Shown here: positions 51,031 through 63,927 of the stretch, in pieces
How the letters are laid out: the number at the start of each line of letters is the position of its first letter
Position numbering within the stretch: position 1 is the stretch's first letter
Source: Auanema rhodensis
Taxonomy: Eukaryota; Nematoda; Chromadorea; Rhabditida; Rhabditidae
Reading direction: 5' to 3'
Length of the DNA stretch: 64,000 nt
NCBI GenBank assembly: GCA_964057225.1
Contig: OZ059897.1
Span: 16,492,001-16,556,000 of the forward strand
Notes under the pieces: model-generated
Database searches by the model: none
Seen by the model: only the letters and a program-made list of their open reading frames with translations
What the model was told of the DNA's origin: nothing
Position numbers and translations under genes: made by a program

Positions 51031-53418
51031 CGTTCCATTCGGACTCCCCATATATGTAGCTGAAGGGTTAGAGCCAGACGACCAGAGGACCGAGGAATGG
51101 CTCCGCCTTCCCTCGTTCCCTTGGTCGGGAGTTCGCCTCTTAGCAAGCTCATGGACGGCTTGTAGTTTAGTCTTTATACTTATATTTATCTTATTGTATT
51201 GTATCTTTATCTTTGTATATTATTGTTGTAGTTTCATGCTAATAAATCTTTCTCTCTTTTATCTTATGATTGACCTTATGCTCTTTATTCCTTACCGCTA
51301 CACCAAGGAATACTATGCGCGTCATAGTATAAACTACAATGGTTTATATTATCGACGCAGGAGCATAACGGAACGTGGAGGTTCCACCTCGAACTCATCT
51401 TTTGAAAAAAAAAATTTTCTTTTTATTGTAAAAGTCCATTTTTGCATTCTAAATTATAAATTCCTCCACTTGAAACAACAAAATGAAGGCGCCAATTTGT
51501 TTTAAGGTACAGATACAAGGGATCTCGCTTAAATGCGAGATAGGACCAATAAAAATTTTGCCCGCTGTCCTCAATTAAAACCGTCTGAATGTCCACCCTT
51601 TTCTATATCGTATCTTGTACCGCTTCTCATGCCATTTTGAGGACGTTTGGATTGAAATAGAGGACAATTTCGCCAAACGAGAAAATATAGTTGTTCACAT
51701 TTTTTTTTGGGGGCATAGAGAAGTTTGATTATTGGAACAAAAATTTATAAGACGCGCGCAATTGATTATAGTTTGTATATTTTGTGGTCAGGACTAGAAT
51801 TTTGAAATTATTATATTCAGACGTAAAAGATCATTTTACATATTATTTTGCGGGAAACCAAAAACGGTTACATAAATTGAATATAAAAAGAGACCACACT
51901 AGTCCGAAAAAGCCTGGTAAATCTGCAATAAGACTTCTCAGCTCTTATTTGACAGTCAGGTCAAGTTGGCGGAAGCATAACTGCTACGGATTTTATCCCC
52001 GTAGATTATGTCACCTTCCTCAAATCATTTCGTTGTTTCAACTCATAAGATACCCCTTATCTCCTACAGTAATCCTAAGTAAATTGGAAATGTTTAAAAA
52101 TAGACGTATTTTTCTCATTTTCAAAAAGAAATTCGCTTAGGAAAACGCACTTTTGCTTATTTTGATCGAGAAAAGGGACAGCCTTTTCAATAACTCTCCT
52201 CAAACCTCATTAGCATGCACAATGTCGAAAACATTTTGAGCAAAACATGCTATTTAAGGAAAAAGGAATGAGGAAAAGATTGAAAACATAAGTCCATTTT
52301 CTTGACGAAAACAGAGCAAAGCGCATAAAAAAAAAAAATAAAAAAAAAAAAAAAAAAAAAAAACAGAGTACAAGCTTTATTCAGTCAAAAACCCCACTTG
52401 AAAGCTAGCTGTCTTTCAAACTCTGCAGCAAGAGAGATAGGCTCGTAACTGGGGGAGAGGTAATCGGGATACTCTCTCCCCAGTGAGGTCCTCAGCTGCA
52501 ATCCAAGCGAAGAGCTATCATAACATACATGCATTTTAAACAAAATTTTACATAATAATTCATAGAATAAAGGCTGCCTCTCGGTATACCATCTCCAGGG
52601 ACTTCCTACAAGTCCACACAGGAGAGCGGCATAAAAATGCGCGCACAGGTCACGGAGACAGAGACGCCCTACGAGCTCAATCTCGGGCGCAATTTCCGCC
52701 ATAGCGGAAAAATTAACGAGGCCCCTGCCCAAATAGAACATTTGCAGATCCTCAATAAACTAAAATAGAAAAAAGAAAATACTGAAAATTGAAATTGACT
52801 AATGCACCAACCATTAATATTATATCAGGATGGGGCCTATAAGCCAATCTCTCTTCAGCATCATAAAAGACAATAACGTCATACAGCTTTTGCATGACAA
52901 AGGTCATTCCAGTAGGCTAGACGCTCATTTTTAAGAATTCTTAGCTCTCAAAAATAATAAAATCTAGCTTGGTAAACAAGAGAAAAAAGGGGGACAAAAA
53001 CATGATTGAAAGCTACTAGTGAAGAGAGAAATTAAAGGAAGTACAAGCGGAAAGTGCAAGAGCGGATAAAAAAAAAAAGTTTTTGAGAAGAGATAAACAC
53101 CATTAACTATAATAAGCTTACGGTAGATAGGCGGAGTCAGATTGTTGGCCAAGATTTGGAAAACTCCCTCTCATTTACCCTCCGCATCGCCCAGCAAAGC
53201 ATGACTATCCTATTGCTCCCGAATCTTTCTCTCTCCCAACACACATCTAAAAGAATCTTACGCACCTTACGTCAACATCCCACACGTAGCTCACCATTCT
53301 CGGTTTTTCCAAACCAAGAGTCCTATAAAGGTGGCCAAAAGATTCTCATCGGCTTTCCGAGCCCTTTACCCGTCCGATAACAACAGTGACGCTACTGTCG
53401 CAAGTCGTCGCAGAAGCC
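51031..53418. repeat. Truncated tandem copy of the 3.2-kb unit (unit B)
   Basis: Base-for-base repeat of 47819-50194. I noticed only three substitutions (for example GGTATTCGGG to GGTAATCGGG, and CGATGAGC to CGAAGAGC) and about 12 extra bases in the poly(A)-rich tract near 52326-52363. It ends at CAGAAGCC, where array 2 resumes with TTGTTCAGAATG. The near-identity implies a recent duplication. Confidence 0.95.
52385..52765 (-). CDS. Unknown protein segment in the 3.2-kb unit (copy B)
   Basis: Duplicate of the segment at 49161-49541, still open over its full length. It includes a Glu-to-Asp change (REYPEYL to REYPDYL). No family is recognised. Confidence 0.3.
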
Positions 53419-53449
53419 TTGTTCAGAATGTTTTTTGATTGTGTCTATA

Positions 53450-53533
53450 GCTCCATTGGCGCAGTTGGTTAGCGCGTGGTACTTATAAGTATAAGTGATG
53501 CCGAGGTCAGCAGTTCGATCCTGCTATGGAGCA
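53450..53533 (+). tRNA. tRNA-Ile(UAU), first copy of array 2
   Basis: Consensus sequence throughout, with intact box A, box B, intron and T4 terminator. Only about 31 bp of spacer separate it from the end of unit B, so the usual upstream spacer is partly missing. Confidence 0.95.
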
Positions 53534-53956
53534 AAGTTTTGGCTCTGGCTGGCGCCTAATGTTTTCTTGGTATCTATGAAAAACAGATTGTTCAGAATGT
53601 TTTTTGATTGTGTCTATAGCTCCATTGGCGCAGTTGGTTAGCGCGTGGTACTTATAAGTATAAGTGATGCCGAGGTCAGCAGTTCGATCCTGCTATGGAG
53701 CAAAGTTTTGGCTCTGGCTGGCGCCTAATGTTTTCTTGGTATCTATGAAAAACAGATTGTTCAGAATGTTTTTTGATTGTGTGTATAGCTCCATTGGCGC
53801 AGTTGGTTAGCGCGTGGTACTTATAAGTATAAGTGATGCCGAGGTCAGCAGTTCGATCCTGCTATGGAGCAAAGTTTTGGCTCGGGCTGGCGCCTAATGT
53901 TTTCTTGGTATCTATGAAAAACAGATTGTTCAGAATGTTTTTTGATTGTGTGTATA

Positions 53957-54040
53957 GCTCCATTGGCGCAGTTGGTTAGCGCGTGGTACTTATAAGTATA
54001 AGTGATGCCGAGGTCAGCAGTTCGATCATGCTATGGAGCA
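53957..54040 (+). tRNA. tRNA-Ile(UAU) copy with a damaged box B
   Basis: TTCGATCATGCT replaces TTCGATCCTGCT and removes the near-universal G53-C61 pair and the last C of box B. Pol III transcription and tRNA folding are probably impaired. Confidence 0.85.
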
Positions 54041-54970
54041 AAGTTTTGGCTCTGGCTGGCGCCTAATGTTTTCTTGGTATCTATGAAAAACAGATTGTTC
54101 AGAATGTTTTTTGATTGTGTCTATAGCTCCATTGGCGCAGTTGGTTAGCGCGTGGTACTTATAAGTATAAGTGATGCCGAGGTCAGCAGTTCGATCCTGC
54201 TATGGAGCAAAGTTTTGGCTCTGGCTGGCGCCTAATGTTTTCTTGGTATCTATGAAAAACAGATTGTTCAGAATGTTTTTTGATTGTGTGTATAGCTCCA
54301 TTGGCGCAGTTGGTTAGCGCGTGGTCCTTATAAGTATAAGTGATGCCGAGGTCAGCAGTTCGATCCTGCTATGGAGCAAAGTTTTGGCTCGGGCTGGCGC
54401 CTAATGTTTTCTTGGTATCTATGAAAAACAGATTGTTCAGTATGTTTTTTGATTGTGTCTATAGCTCCATTGGCGCAGTTGGTTAGCGCGTGGTACTTAT
54501 AAGTATAAGTGATGCCGAGGTCAGCAGTTCGATCCTGCTATGGAGCAAAGTTTTAGCTCGGTTCGGCGCCTAATGTTTTCTTGGTATCTATGAAAAACAG
54601 ATTGTTCAGAATGTTTTTTGATTGTGTCTATAGCTCCATTGGCGCAGTTGGTTAGCGCGTGGTACTTATAAGTATAAGTGATGCCGAGGTCAGCAGTTCG
54701 ATCCTGCTATGGAGCAAAGTTTTGGCTCTGGCTGGCGCCTAATGTTTTCTTGGTATCTATGAAAAACAGATTGTTCAGAATGTTTTTTGATTGTGTGTAT
54801 AGCTCCATTGGCGCAGTTGGTTAGCGCGTGGTACTTATAAGTATAAGTGATGCCGAGGTCAGCAGTTCGATCCTGCTATGGAGCAAAGTTTTGGCTCGGG
54901 CTGGCGCCTAATGTTTTCTTGGTATCTATGAAAAACAGATTGTTCAGAATGTTTTTTGATTGTGTGTATA

Positions 54971-55054
54971 GCTCCATTGGCGCAGTTGGTTAGCGCGTGG
55001 TACTTATAAGTATAAGTGATGCCGAGGTCAGCAGTTCGATCATGCTGTGGAGCA
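54971..55054 (+). tRNA. tRNA-Ile(UAU) copy with a damaged box B and an acceptor-stem change
   Basis: Carries the same ATGCT change as the copy at 53957, plus CTGTGG for CTATGG at the start of the 3' acceptor strand. Probably a pseudogene. Confidence 0.85.
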
Positions 55055-58000
55055 AAGTTTTGGCTCTGGCTGGCGCCTAATGTTTTCTTGGTATCTATGA
55101 AAAACAGATTGTTCAGAATGTTTTTTGATTGTGTGTATAGCTCCATTGGCGCAGTTGGTTAGCGCGTGGTCCTTATAAGTATAAGTGATGCCGAGGTCAG
55201 CAGTTCGATCCTGCTATGGAGCAAAGTTTTGGCTCGGGCTGGCGCCTAATGTTTTCTTGGTATCTATGAAAAACAGATTGTTCAGAATGTTTTTTGATTG
55301 TGTCTATAGCTCCATTGGCGCAGTTGGTTAGCGCGTGGTACTTATAAGTATAAGTGATGCCGAGGTCAGCAGTTCGATCCTGCTGTGGAGCAAAGTTTTG
55401 GCTCTGGCTGGCGCCTAATGTTTTCTTGGTATCTATGAAAAACAGATTGTTCAGAATGTTTTTTGATTGTGTCTATAGCTCCATTGGCGCAGTTGGTTAG
55501 CGCGTGGTACTTATAAGTATAAGTGATGCCGAGGTCAGCAGTTCGATCCTGCTATGGAGCAAAGTTTTGGCTCTGGCTGGCGCCTAATGTTTTCTTGGTA
55601 TCTATGAAAAACAGATTGTTCAGAATGTTTTTTGATTGTGTGTATAGCTCCATTGGCGCAGTTGGTTAGCGCGTGGTCCTTATAAGTATAAGTGATGCCG
55701 AGGTCAGCAGTTCGATCCTGCTATGGAGCAAAGTTTTGGCTCGGGCTGGCGCCTAATGTTTTCTTGGTATCTATGAAAAACAGATTGTTCAGAATGTTTT
55801 TTGATTGTGTCTATAGCTCCATTGGCGCAGTTGGTTAGCGCGTGGTACTTATAAGTATAAGTGATGCCGAGGTCAGCAGTTCGATCCTGCTATGGAGCAA
55901 AGTTTTGGCTCTGGCTGGCGCCTAATGTTTTCTTGGTATCTATGAAAAACAGATTGTTCAGAATGTTTTTTGATTGTGTCTATAGCTCCATTGGCGTAGT
56001 TGGTTAGCGCGTGGTACTTATAAGTATAAGTGATGCCGAGGTCAGCAGTTCGATCCTGCTATGGAGCAAAGTTTTAGCTCCGTTCGGCGCCTAATGTTTT
56101 CTTGGTATCCATGAAAAACAGATTGTTCAGAATGTTTTTTGATTGTGTCTATAGCTCCATTGGCGCAGTTGGTTAGCGCGTGGTACTTATAAGTATAAGT
56201 GATGCCGAGGTCAGCAGTTCGATCCTGCTATGGAGCAAAGTTTTGGCTCTGGCTGGCGCCTAATGTTTTCTTGGTATCTATGAAAAACAGATTGTTCAGA
56301 ATGTTTTTTGATTGTGTCTATAGCTCCATTGGCGCAGTTGGTTAGCGCGTGGTACTTATAAGTATAAGTGATGCCGAGGTCAGCAGTTCGATCCTGCTAT
56401 GGAGCAAAGTTTTGGCTCTGGCTGGCGCCTAATGTTTTCTTGGTATCTATGAAAAACAGATTGTTCAGAATGTTTTTTGATTGTGTGTATAGCTCCATTG
56501 GCGCAGTTGGTTAGCGCGTGGTACTTATAAGTATAAGTGATGCCGAGGTCAGCAGTTCGATCCTGCTATGGAGCAAAGTTTTGGCTCGGGCTGGCGCCTA
56601 ATGTTTTCTTGGTATCTATGAAAAACAGATTGTTCAGAATGTTTTTTGATTGTGTGTATAGCTCCATTGGCGCAGTTGGTTAGCGCGTGGTACTTATAAG
56701 TATAAGTGATGCCGAGGTCAGCAGTTCGATCCTGCTATGGAGCAAAGTTTCGGCTCTGGCTGGCGCCTAATGTTTTCTTGGTATCTATGAAAAACAGATT
56801 GTTCAGAATGTTTTTTGATTGTGTGTATAGCTCCATTGGCGCAGTTGGTTAGCGCGTGGTCCTTATAAGTATAAGTGATGCCGAGGTCAGCAGTTCGATC
56901 CTGCTATGGAGCAAAGTTTTGGCTCTGGCTGGCGCCTAATGTTTTCTTGGTATCTATGAAAAACAGATTGTTCAGAATGTTTTTTGATTGTGTCTATAGC
57001 TCCATTGGCGTAGTTGGTTAGCGCGTGGTACTTATAAGTATAAGTGATGCCGAGGTCAGCAGTTCGATCCTGCTATGGAGCAAAGTTTTAGCTCTGGCTG
57101 GCGCCTAATGTTTTCTTGGTATCTATGAAAAACAGATTGTTCAGAATGTTTTTTGATTGTGTCTATAGCTCCATTGGCGCAGTTGGTTAGCGCGTGGTAC
57201 TTATAAGTATAAGTGATGCCGAGGTCAGCAGTTCGATCCTGCTATGGAGCAAAGTTTTGGCTCTGGCTGGCGCCTAATGTTTTCTTGGTATCTATGAAAA
57301 ACAGATTGTTCAGAATGTTTTTTGATTGTGTGTATAGCTCCATTGGCGCAGTTGGTTAGCGCGTGGTCCTTATAAGTATAAGTGATGCCGAGGTCAGCAG
57401 TTCGATCCTGCTATGGAGCAAAGTTTTGGCTCTGGCTGGCGCCTAATGTTTTCTTGGTATCTATGAAAAACAGATTGTTCAGAATGTTTTTTGATTGTGT
57501 GTATAGCTCCATTGGCGCAGTTGGTTAGCGCGTGGTACTTATAAGTATAAGTGATGCCGAGGTCAGCAGTTCGATCCTGCTATGGAGCAAAGTTTTGGCT
57601 CTGGCTGGCGCCTAATGTTTTCTTGGTATCTATGAAAAACAGATTGTTCAGAATGTTTTTTGATTGTGTGTATAGCTCCATTGGCGCAGTTGGTTAGCGC
57701 GTGGTACTTATAAGTATAAGTGATGCCGAGGTCAGCAGTTCGATCCTGCTATGGAGCAAAGTTTTGGCTCGGGCTGGCGCCTAATGTTTTCTTGGTATCT
57801 ATGAAAAACAGATTGTTCAGAATGTTTTTTGATTGTGTGTATAGCTCCATTGGCGCAGTTGGTTAGCGCGTGGTCCTTATAAGTATAAGTGATGCCGAGG
57901 TCAGCAGTTCGATCCTGCTATGGAGCAAAGTTTTGGCTCGGGCTGGCGCCTAATGTTTTCTTGGTATCTATGAAAAACAGATTGTTCAGAATGTTTTTTG

Positions 58001-61000
58001 ATTGTGTCTATAGCTCCATTGGCGCAGTTGGTTAGCGCGTGGTACTTATAAGTATAAGTGATGCCGAGGTCAGCAGTTCGATCCTGCTATGGAGCAAAGT
58101 TTTGGCTCTGGCTGGCGCCTAATGTTTTCTTGGTATCTATGAAAAACAGATTGTTCAGAATGTTTTTTGATTGTGTCTATAGCTCCATTGGCGTAGTTGG
58201 TTAGCGCGTGGTACTTATAAGTATAAGTGATGCCGAGGTCAGCAGTTCGATCCTGCTATGGAGCAAAGTTTTAGCTCCGTTCGGCGCCTAATGTTTTCTT
58301 GGTATCCATGAAAAACAGATTGTTCAGAATGTTTTTTGATTGTGTCTATAGCTCCATTGGCGCAGTTGGTTAGCGCGTGGTACTTATAAGTATAAGTGAT
58401 GCCGAGGTCAGCAGTTCGATCCTGCTATGGAGCAAAGTTTTGGCTCTGGCTGGTGCCTAATGTTTTCTTGGTATCTATGAAAAACAGATTGTTCAGAATG
58501 TTTTTTGATTGTGTCTATAGCTCCATTGGCGCAGTTGGTTAGCGCGTGGTACTTATAAGTATAAGTGATGCCGAGGTCAGCAGTTCGATCCTGCTATGGA
58601 GCAAAGTTTTAGCTCCGTTCGGCGCCTAATGTTTTCTTGGTATCCATGAAAAACAGATTGTTCAGAATGTTTTTTGATTGTGTCTATAGCTCCATTGGCG
58701 CAGTTGGTTAGCGCGTGGTACTTATAAGTATAAGTGATGCCGAGGTCAGCAGTTCGATCCTGCTATGGAGCAAAGTTTTGGCTCTGGCTGGCGCCTAATG
58801 TTTTCTTGGTATCTATGAAAAACAGATTGTTCAGAATGTTTTTTGATTGTGTCTATAGCTCCATTGGCGCAGTTGGTTAGCGCGTGGTACTTATAAGTAT
58901 AAGTGATGCCGAGGTCAGCAGTTCGATCCTGCTATGGAGCAAAGTTTTGGCTCTGGCTGGCGCCTAATGTTTTCTTGGTATCTATGAAAAACAGATTGTT
59001 CAGAATGTTTTTTGATTGTGTGTATAGCTCCATTGGCGCAGTTGGTTAGCGCGTGGTACTTATAAGTATAAGTGATGCCGAGGTCAGCAGTTCGATCCTG
59101 CTATGGAGCAAAGTTTTGGCTCGGGCTGGCGCCTAATGTTTTCTTGGTATCTATGAAAAACAGATTGTTCAGAATGTTTTTTGATTGTGTGTATAGCTCC
59201 ATTGGCGCAGTTGGTTAGCGCGTGGTCCTTATAAGTATAAGTGATGCCGAGGTCAGCAGTTCGATCCTGCTATGGAGCAAAGTTTTGGCTCGGGCTGGCG
59301 CCTAATGTTTTCTTGGTATCTATGAAAAACAGATTGTTCAGAATGTTTTTTGATTGTGTCTATAGCTCCATTGGCGCAGTTGGTTAGCGCGTGGTACTTA
59401 TAAGTATAAGTGATGCCGAGGTCAGCAGTTCGATCCTGCTATGGAGCAAAGTTTTGGCTCTGGCTGGCGCCTAATGTTTTCTTGGTATCTATGAAAAACA
59501 GATTGTTCAGAATGTTTTTTGATTGTGTCTATAGCTCCATTGGCGTAGTTGGTTAGCGCGTGGTACTTATAAGTATAAGTGATGCCGAGGTCAGCAGTTC
59601 GATCCTGCTATGGAGCAAAGTTTTAGCTCCGTTCGGCGCCTAATGTTTTCTTGGTATCCATGAAAAACAGATTGTTCAGAATGTTTTTTGATTGTGTCTA
59701 TAGCTCCATTGGCGCAGTTGGTTAGCGCGTGGTACTTATAAGTATAAGTGATGCCGAGGTCAGCAGTTCGATCCTGCTATGGAGCAAAGTTTTGGCTCTG
59801 GCTGGCGCCTAATGTTTTCTTGGTATCTATGAAAAACAGATTGTTCAGAATGTTTTTTGATTGTGTCTATAGCTCCATTGGCGCAGTTGGTTAGCGCGTG
59901 GTACTTATAAGTATAAGTGATGCCGAGGTCAGCAGTTCGATCCTGCTATGGAGCAAAGTTTTGGCTCTGGCTGGCGCCTAATGTTTTCTTGGTATCTATG
60001 AAAAACAGATTGTTCAGAATGTTTTTTGATTGTGTGTATAGCTCCATTGGCGCAGTTGGTTAGCGCGTGGTACTTATAAGTATAAGTGATGCCGAGGTCA
60101 GCAGTTCGATCCTGCTATGGAGCAAAGTTTTGGCTCGGGCTGGCGCCTAATGTTTTCTTGGTATCTATGAAAAACAGATTGTTCAGAATGTTTTTTGATT
60201 GTGTGTATAGCTCCATTGGCGCAGTTGGTTAGCGCGTGGTACTTATAAGTATAAGTGATGCCGAGGTCAGCAGTTCGATCCTGCTATGGAGCAAAGTTTC
60301 GGCTCTGGCTGGCGCCTAATGTTTTCTTGGTATCTATGAAAAACAGATTGTTCAGAATGTTTTTTGATTGTGTGTATAGCTCCATTGGCGCAGTTGGTTA
60401 GCGCGTGGTCCTTATAAGTATAAGTGATGCCGAGGTCAGCAGTTCGATCCTGCTATGGAGCAAAGTTTTGGCTCTGGCTGGCGCCTAATGTTTTCTTGGT
60501 ATCTATGAAAAACAGATTGTTCAGAATGTTTTTTGATTGTGTCTATAGCTCCATTGGCGTAGTTGGTTAGCGCGTGGTACTTATAAGTATAAGTGATGCC
60601 GAGGTCAGCAGTTCGATCCTGCTATGGAGCAAAGTTTTAGCTCTGGCTGGCGCCTAATGTTTTCTTGGTATCTATGAAAAACAGATTGTTCAGAATGTTT
60701 TTTGATTGTGTCTATAGCTCCATTGGCGCAGTTGGTTAGCGCGTGGTACTTATAAGTATAAGTGATGCCGAGGTCAGCAGTTCGATCCTGCTATGGAGCA
60801 AAGTTTTGGCTCTGGCTGGCGCCTAATGTTTTCTTGGTATCTATGAAAAACAGATTGTTCAGAATGTTTTTTGATTGTGTGTATAGCTCCATTGGCGCAG
60901 TTGGTTAGCGCGTGGTCCTTATAAGTATAAGTGATGCCGAGGTCAGCAGTTCGATCCTGCTATGGAGCAAAGTTTTGGCTCTGGCTGGCGCCTAATGTTT

Positions 61001-63927
61001 TCTTGGTATCTATGAAAAACAGATTGTTCAGAATGTTTTTTGATTGTGTGTATAGCTCCATTGGCGCAGTTGGTTAGCGCGTGGTACTTATAAGTATAAG
61101 TGATGCCGAGGTCAGCAGTTCGATCCTGCTATGGAGCAAAGTTTTGGCTCTGGCTGGCGCCTAATGTTTTCTTGGTATCTATGAAAAACAGATTGTTCAG
61201 AATGTTTTTTGATTGTGTGTATAGCTCCATTGGCGCAGTTGGTTAGCGCGTGGTACTTATAAGTATAAGTGATGCCGAGGTCAGCAGTTCGATCCTGCTA
61301 TGGAGCAAAGTTTTGGCTCGGGCTGGCGCCTAATGTTTTCTTGGTATCTATGAAAAACAGATTGTTCAGAATGTTTTTTGATTGTGTGTATAGCTCCATT
61401 GGCGCAGTTGGTTAGCGCGTGGTCCTTATAAGTATAAGTGATGCCGAGGTCAGCAGTTCGATCCTGCTATGGAGCAAAGTTTTGGCTCGGGCTGGCGCCT
61501 AATGTTTTCTTGGTATCTATGAAAAACAGATTGTTCAGAATGTTTTTTGATTGTGTCTATAGCTCCATTGGCGCAGTTGGTTAGCGCGTGGTACTTATAA
61601 GTATAAGTGATGCCGAGGTCAGCAGTTCGATCCTGCTATGGAGCAAAGTTTTGGCTCTGGCTGGCGCCTAATGTTTTCTTGGTATCTATGAAAAACAGAT
61701 TGTTCAGAATGTTTTTTGATTGTGTCTATAGCTCCATTGGCGTAGTTGGTTAGCGCGTGGTACTTATAAGTATAAGTGATGCCGAGGTCAGCAGTTCGAT
61801 CCTGCTATGGAGCAAAGTTTTAGCTCCGTTCGGCGCCTAATGTTTTCTTGGTATCCATGAAAAACAGATTGTTCAGAATGTTTTTTGATTGTGTCTATAG
61901 CTCCATTGGCGCAGTTGGTTAGCGCGTGGTACTTATAAGTATAAGTGATGCCGAGGTCAGCAGTTCGATCCTGCTATGGAGCAAAGTTTTGGCTCTGGCT
62001 GGTGCCTAATGTTTTCTTGGTATCTATGAAAAACAGATTGTTCAGAATGTTTTTTGATTGTGTCTATAGCTCCATTGGCGCAGTTGGTTAGCGCGTGGTA
62101 CTTATAAGTATAAGTGATGCCGAGGTCAGCAGTTCGATCCTGCTATGGAGCAAAGTTTTAGCTCCGTTCGGCGCCTAATGTTTTCTTGGTATCCATGAAA
62201 AACAGATTGTTCAGAATGTTTTTTGATTGTGTCTATAGCTCCATTGGCGCAGTTGGTTAGCGCGTGGTACTTATAAGTATAAGTGATGCCGAGGTCAGCA
62301 GTTCGATCCTGCTATGGAGCAAAGTTTTGGCTCTGGCTGGCGCCTAATGTTTTCTTGGTATCTATGAAAAACAGATTGTTCAGAATGTTTTTTGATTGTG
62401 TGTATAGCTCCATTGGCGCAGTTGGTTAGCGCGTGGTACTTATAAGTATAAGTGATGCCGAGGTCAGCAGTTCGATCCTGCTATGGAGCAAAGTTTTGGC
62501 TCGGGCTGGCGCCTAATGTTTTCTTGGTATCTATGAAAAACAGATTGTTCAGAATGTTTTTTGATTGTGTGTATAGCTCCATTGGCGCAGTTGGTTAGCG
62601 CGTGGTCCTTATAAGTATAAGTGATGCCGAGGTCAGCAGTTCGATCCTGCTATGGAGCAAAGTTTTGGCTCGGGCTGGCGCCTAATGTTTTCTTGGTATC
62701 TATGAAAAACAGATTGTTCAGAATGTTTTTTGATTGTGTCTATAGCTCCATTGGCGCAGTTGGTTAGCGCGTGGTACTTATAAGTATAAGTGATGCCGAG
62801 GTCAGCAGTTCGATCCTGCTATGGAGCAAAGTTTTGGCTCTGGCTGGCGCCTAATGTTTTCTTGGTATCTATGAAAAACAGATTGTTCAGAATGTTTTTT
62901 GATTGTGTCTATAGCTCCATTGGCGTAGTTGGTTAGCGCGTGGTACTTATAAGTATAAGTGATGCCGAGGTCAGCAGTTCGATCCTGCTATGGAGCAAAG
63001 TTTTAGCTCCGTTCGGCGCCTAATGTTTTCTTGGTATCCATGAAAAACAGATTGTTCAGAATGTTTTTTGATTGTGTCTATAGCTCCATTGGCGCAGTTG
63101 GTTAGCGCGTGGTACTTATAAGTATAAGTGATGCCGAGGTCAGCAGTTCGATCCTGCTATGGAGCAAAGTTTTGGCTCTGGCTGGCGCCTAATGTTTTCT
63201 TGGTATCTATGAAAAACAGATTGTTCAGAATGTTTTTTGATTGTGTGTATAGCTCCATTGGCGCAGTTGGTTAGCGCGTGGTACTTATAAGTATAAGTGA
63301 TGCCGAGGTCAGCAGTTCGATCCTGCTATGGAGCAAAGTTTTAGCTCCGTTCGGCGCCTAATGTTTTCTTGGTATCCATGAAAAACAGATTGTTCAGAAT
63401 GTTTTTTGATTGTGTCTATAGCTCCATTGGCGCAGTTGGTTAGCGCGTGGTACTTATAAGTATAAGTGATGCCGAGGTCAGCAGTTCGATCCTGCTATGG
63501 AGCAAAGTTTTGGCTCTGGCTGGCGCCTAATGTTTTCTTGGTATCTATGAAAAACAGATTGTTCAGAATGTTTTTTGATTGTGTGTATAGCTCCATTGGC
63601 GCAGTTGGTTAGCGCGTGGTACTTATAAGTATAAGTGATGCCGAGGTCAGCAGTTCGATCCTGCTATGGAGCAAAGTTTTGGCTCGGGCTGGCGCCTAAT
63701 GTTTTCTTGGTATCTATGAAAAACAGATTGTTCAGAATGTTTTTTGATTGTGTGTATAGCTCCATTGGCGCAGTTGGTTAGCGCGTGGTCCTTATAAGTA
63801 TAAGTGATGCCGAGGTCAGCAGTTCGATCCTGCTATGGAGCAAAGTTTTGGCTCGGGCTGGCGCCTAATGTTTTCTTGGTATCTATGAAAAACAGATTGT
63901 TCAGAATGTTTTTTGATTGTGTCTATA

